From Campylobacteraceae bacterium (GTDB lineage Bacteria; Campylobacterota; Campylobacteria; Campylobacterales; Sulfurovaceae), in contig JALWVW010000254.1 of the NCBI GenBank assembly GCA_027079365.1, positions 1 through 14,593 on the forward strand: a DNA stretch of 14,593 nucleotides, given 5' to 3'. This document shows, piece after piece, positions 12,555 through 14,593 of the stretch. Positions within the stretch are counted from its first letter, which is position 1, and every line of letters starts with the position of its first letter. The translations under genes and the position numbers were made by a program. The notes below the pieces were generated by a model. That model saw only the letters and a program-made list of their open reading frames with translations. It was not told the DNA's origin and did no database searches.

Positions 12555-13400
12555 ATGAATCAAGCAATAGAGTACTTCTCTCTCTATGGTGGTGTAGAGA
12601 CCCAACTCACACTGGATCTGTTTGAGGAGATCATACTCTCCGTGGAGATACATTTTGTACAGCAGTTTGTTGCGACAGAGAAGCTGGTACGCCCCTCCTA
12701 TCTATTGGAGACGCCGTATCGGGAGATTCTGACTGCTGTGGCGCGTGGAGACGGAAGACTCTCTAATGTCTACAGAAGAGCAAGGATAGGAGAGGCAGCA
12801 GGAAGAGAGATCGTCGATACACTGCTAAAGCTAGGTATACTTTTACTGGAGGAGTCTCGCCAGGCACCTCTGAGAACCCACCCCAAGCAGAGTCTGAAAA
12901 AGCATCTCAGGCATTATCGTATCGAGCCAAAAGTACGCTTTGTCATGCCTTTCTATCGTTTTTGGTTTGGTTTTGTCGCTCCTTATCGTGAAGAGCTATA
13001 CAAAGGGAAGAGTCTTGCTTTTATGGAATATTTTCAGGCGCACAAGGAGCGAAACTATTCACTGCTTTTTGAGCAGCTCTCTATCTTACTCCTAGCGCAA
13101 CACTTTCAGAGCCATGACCCTATACTCAGTCAAGGCAGTTTTTGGAACCATTACAGTGAATTTGATCTGCTATCTATCACCGTAGGAGGAAAGATTATTT
13201 TGGGAGAGTGCAAATACACCTCTCGTCCTGTCACCAAAAAAGAGCTCACCAAGCTCAAAGAGAAGGCACAGCAGTCTGGTATCTCGGTGGATGGCTATGC
13301 ACTCTTCTCTAAAAGCGGATTTTCCAATGAATTGCATGGCTGCAAAGATGAGGGACTTTTGCTGTTTGGTCTGGAGAATTTTAGGCAGTTACTTCCTTGA
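12555..13400 (+). CDS. DUF234-domain protein, PD-(D/E)XK nuclease-like, without AAA ATPase domain
   Basis: A 281-residue soluble protein. The middle (about 54-100, PYREILTAVARGDGRLSNVYRRARIGEAAGREIVDTLLKLGIL as a helix-turn-helix-like region) fits the winged helix that follows the ATPase in archaeal-type AAA proteins. The C-terminal half has the DUF234 features VRFVMPFYRFWFGFVAP (127-143) and a restriction-endonuclease-like core with E173 (FEQL), D204 (SEFDLL) and E218-x-K220 (ILGECKYTSRP). In classic members these domains follow an N-terminal AAA+ ATPase, which is absent here. DNA cleavage is not proven for the family. The ATG at 12555 is chosen over GTG 12414, because the extra 47 residues are translated spacer that includes the promoter. 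The 3' end overlaps mltG by 12 bases, tail to tail. Confidence 0.78.
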   Translation: MNQAIEYFSLYGGVETQLTLDLFEEIILSVEIHFVQQFVATEKLVRPSYLLETPYREILTAVARGDGRLSNVYRRARIGEAAGREIVDTLLKLGILLLEESRQAPLRTHPKQSLKKHLRHYRIEPKVRFVMPFYRFWFGFVAPYREELYKGKSLAFMEYFQAHKERNYSLLFEQLSILLLAQHFQSHDPILSQGSFWNHYSEFDLLSITVGGKIILGECKYTSRPVTKKELTKLKEKAQQSGISVDGYALFSKSGFSNELHGCKDEGLLLFGLENFRQLLP

Positions 13401-14339
13401 CTTTTTATTGGACGCCCGTTTCTTTTTGATATTTTTCAAGTGTGTTTTGTAATCTTCGGCAAAGTCATGGGTACCGTGGCTGTTTCGCATAAAGTAGAGA
13501 TATTTGGTGCGCGCAGGATGGATGGCAGCCTTGATAGCATCGATAGAGACAGCACAGACGGGTGCATCTGGGAGTCCTCTGTGCTTGTAAGTGTTGTAGC
13601 TGCTGCTGTCGCCTTTGATGCGTTTTGGGGTGACTTTGATGTGAGAGTACTCTCCATAGTTGAGGGTACCATCCATCTGTAGCCGCATATTTTTTTGGAG
13701 TCTGTTGTAGATCACAGAGGCCACAAGTGGCATTTCTGCTTTGTTGGCCGCCTCTTTTTGGATAATGGAAGCCACAGTCAGTAGTCGGCTCCAGCCTTTG
13801 ATATCCCAGACATCCGCCAGATCCATAGAGAGTTTTTTGTAGACACCAGTACTGTACTTGAGTAGGTATCTGATGACTCCCTTCTCTTTCAGCGTACTGG
13901 GCACATGGTAACTCTCAGCCAAAATACCCGCTTCCGCAAAGGCACTTTGTGCCCGATACTGCTTCATAAGCTTGGCTTCGCTAAGCCCCAGCTGTGCCGC
14001 GAGCTGTCTTAGGAATATGACTGTGGTTTCTCCGGGAAGCAGGGTGACCTTGTGAAAGCCACTTCTCGCAGAGGTAAGACGGATTAGAAAATCCAGACGA
14101 TGGAGCCTATTTTTGCCTAGATAGACCCAGCCATGTTGTGGTTTTCCGATGGCTACCATGAGATATTTGTCAATGCTCCCGACATCATATCCTTTTTGTG
14201 ATAGCTGTGTTATAATGCCGGAGATTGAGGCAGGCTTGAGGTGGATATTTTTCTTCCCCTCTACCGGAATAGAGAGATAAAAGAGAAGTCCTATGAGTAT
14301 AAAAAGAACGATATTTGCACTCCATCCAATGATACGCAA
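13389..14339 (-). CDS. mltG: Endolytic murein transglycosylase MltG
   Basis: A 316-residue inner-membrane lytic transglycosylase that cleaves nascent peptidoglycan and helps end glycan strands. One N-terminal transmembrane helix (about 6-23) is followed by a LysM-like region (about 97-130, VTLLPGETTVIFLRQLAAQLGLS) and the catalytic YceG domain: TVASIIQKEAANKAEMPLVASVIYNRL with the catalytic glutamate E196, then RLQMDGTLNYG, YNTYKHRGLPDAPVCAVSIDAIKAA and YLYFMRNSHGTHDFAEDYKTH. The tail is Lys-rich. Length is near the family norm. The start is TTG at 14339, supported by AAGGAG (14347-14352 on the plus strand as CTCCTT) 7 bases upstream; there is no ATG near it. The start overlaps the divergent gene at the right edge. 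Confidence 0.92.
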   Translation of the reverse strand: MRIIGWSANIVLFILIGLLFYLSIPVEGKKNIHLKPASISGIITQLSQKGYDVGSIDKYLMVAIGKPQHGWVYLGKNRLHRLDFLIRLTSARSGFHKVTLLPGETTVIFLRQLAAQLGLSEAKLMKQYRAQSAFAEAGILAESYHVPSTLKEKGVIRYLLKYSTGVYKKLSMDLADVWDIKGWSRLLTVASIIQKEAANKAEMPLVASVIYNRLQKNMRLQMDGTLNYGEYSHIKVTPKRIKGDSSSYNTYKHRGLPDAPVCAVSIDAIKAAIHPARTKYLYFMRNSHGTHDFAEDYKTHLKNIKKKRASNKKSRK

Positions 14340-14593
14340 TCTACTTCTCCTTTTTCCTCTGCTTGCAATACTGCTGCTCTATTTCCTGCAGGAGGGTATT
14401 GCTGTCGATTCTTTGAAGATCGGTTCCTTCAAGATGCAGGGATTATATCTAAAACTGGATAATAAGCTGACGCTCAAGATCGAAAATCTGGAGATCCCAA
14501 AGAGGAGAAGCAAAACAGAGCTTTCTGATCTGGATACACAGATCAGAAAGCTCAAACGGGTACTCACATTTTTTGAGTATATAGAGCTTGGCA
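14293..14593 (+). CDS. Membrane-anchored protein, possibly AsmA/DUF3971-like, N-terminal part (3' end outside window)
   Basis: An open frame runs from ATG 14293 (alternative in-frame ATG 14329) off the right end. It starts with a basic segment and a strongly hydrophobic helix (MIRNLLLLFPLLAILLLYFL), then beta-rich text (VDSLKIGSFKMQGLYLKLDNKLTLKIENLEIP) that alternates hydrophobic and polar residues, then a charged helix (TELSDLDTQIRKLKRVLTFF). This is the pattern of the start of AsmA/YhdP-type periplasmic repeat proteins, which are long and often lie beside mltG in this phylum, but I recognise the family only loosely. The 14293 start has GAGAAG 4 bases upstream; the 14329 start has none. The 5' end overlaps mltG head to head. 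Confidence 0.6.
   Translation, partial: MSIKRTIFALHPMIRNLLLLFPLLAILLLYFLQEGIAVDSLKIGSFKMQGLYLKLDNKLTLKIENLEIPKRRSKTELSDLDTQIRKLKRVLTFFEYIELG

Overview
The window looks like ordinary chromosome of a free-living Campylobacterota (Epsilonproteobacteria), probably a Sulfurovum/Sulfurimonas-like sulfur oxidiser. This is inferred from the flavour of the proteins: a small monohaem cytochrome c553, a SLAC1/TehA-type channel, an OmpR-type regulator with a 'DVNTP' phosphorylation motif, and a stand-alone DUF234 protein. It also fits the tight gene packing, ATGA overlaps and AT-rich TATAAT-type -10 boxes. No RNA gene, transposase, phage gene or CRISPR array is visible, and no gene-free stretch exceeds about 155 bases.

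Layout. (1) 1-377: the tail of a thioredoxin-fold gene, then an intergenic pair of related palindromes (REP/BIME-like). (2) 378-2243, minus strand: a hemerythrin-PAS protein and an AraC-family regulator. (3) 2397-6391, plus strand, divergent from the AraC gene: a tight five-gene operon of a PLP aminotransferase, a RidA-family imine deaminase, an FAH-family hydrolase, a GhrA-like D-2-hydroxyacid dehydrogenase and a TSUP-family anion permease. Together they read as a small amino acid to 2-oxo acid to 2-hydroxy acid module with its own exporter or importer; the substrate cannot be read from the sequence. (4) 6384-9730, minus strand: a membrane-anchored DUF302 protein, a SLAC1-type anion channel and a PiT phosphate transporter with an unusual C-terminal coiled coil. 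Hairpins follow the last two, and a Fur-box-like dyad lies upstream of the channel gene. (5) 9869-12025, plus strand: response regulator, histidine kinase and a tiny CXXCH protein in overlapping frames, followed by a separately promoted cytochrome c553 (12105-12401). (6) 12555-13400: a DUF234 nuclease-like protein, convergent with mltG (13389-14339, minus). mltG overlaps head-to-head with the start of a membrane-anchored, possibly AsmA-like gene that runs off the right end.

The most interesting parts are the aminotransferase-RidA-FAH-dehydrogenase-TSUP operon with its divergent AraC regulator, the two-component system translationally coupled to a small haem-binding-motif protein, and several clean inverted repeats in intergenic regions. 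Nothing here is decisively a new system. The substrate of the operon and the role of the small cytochrome are the real unknowns.
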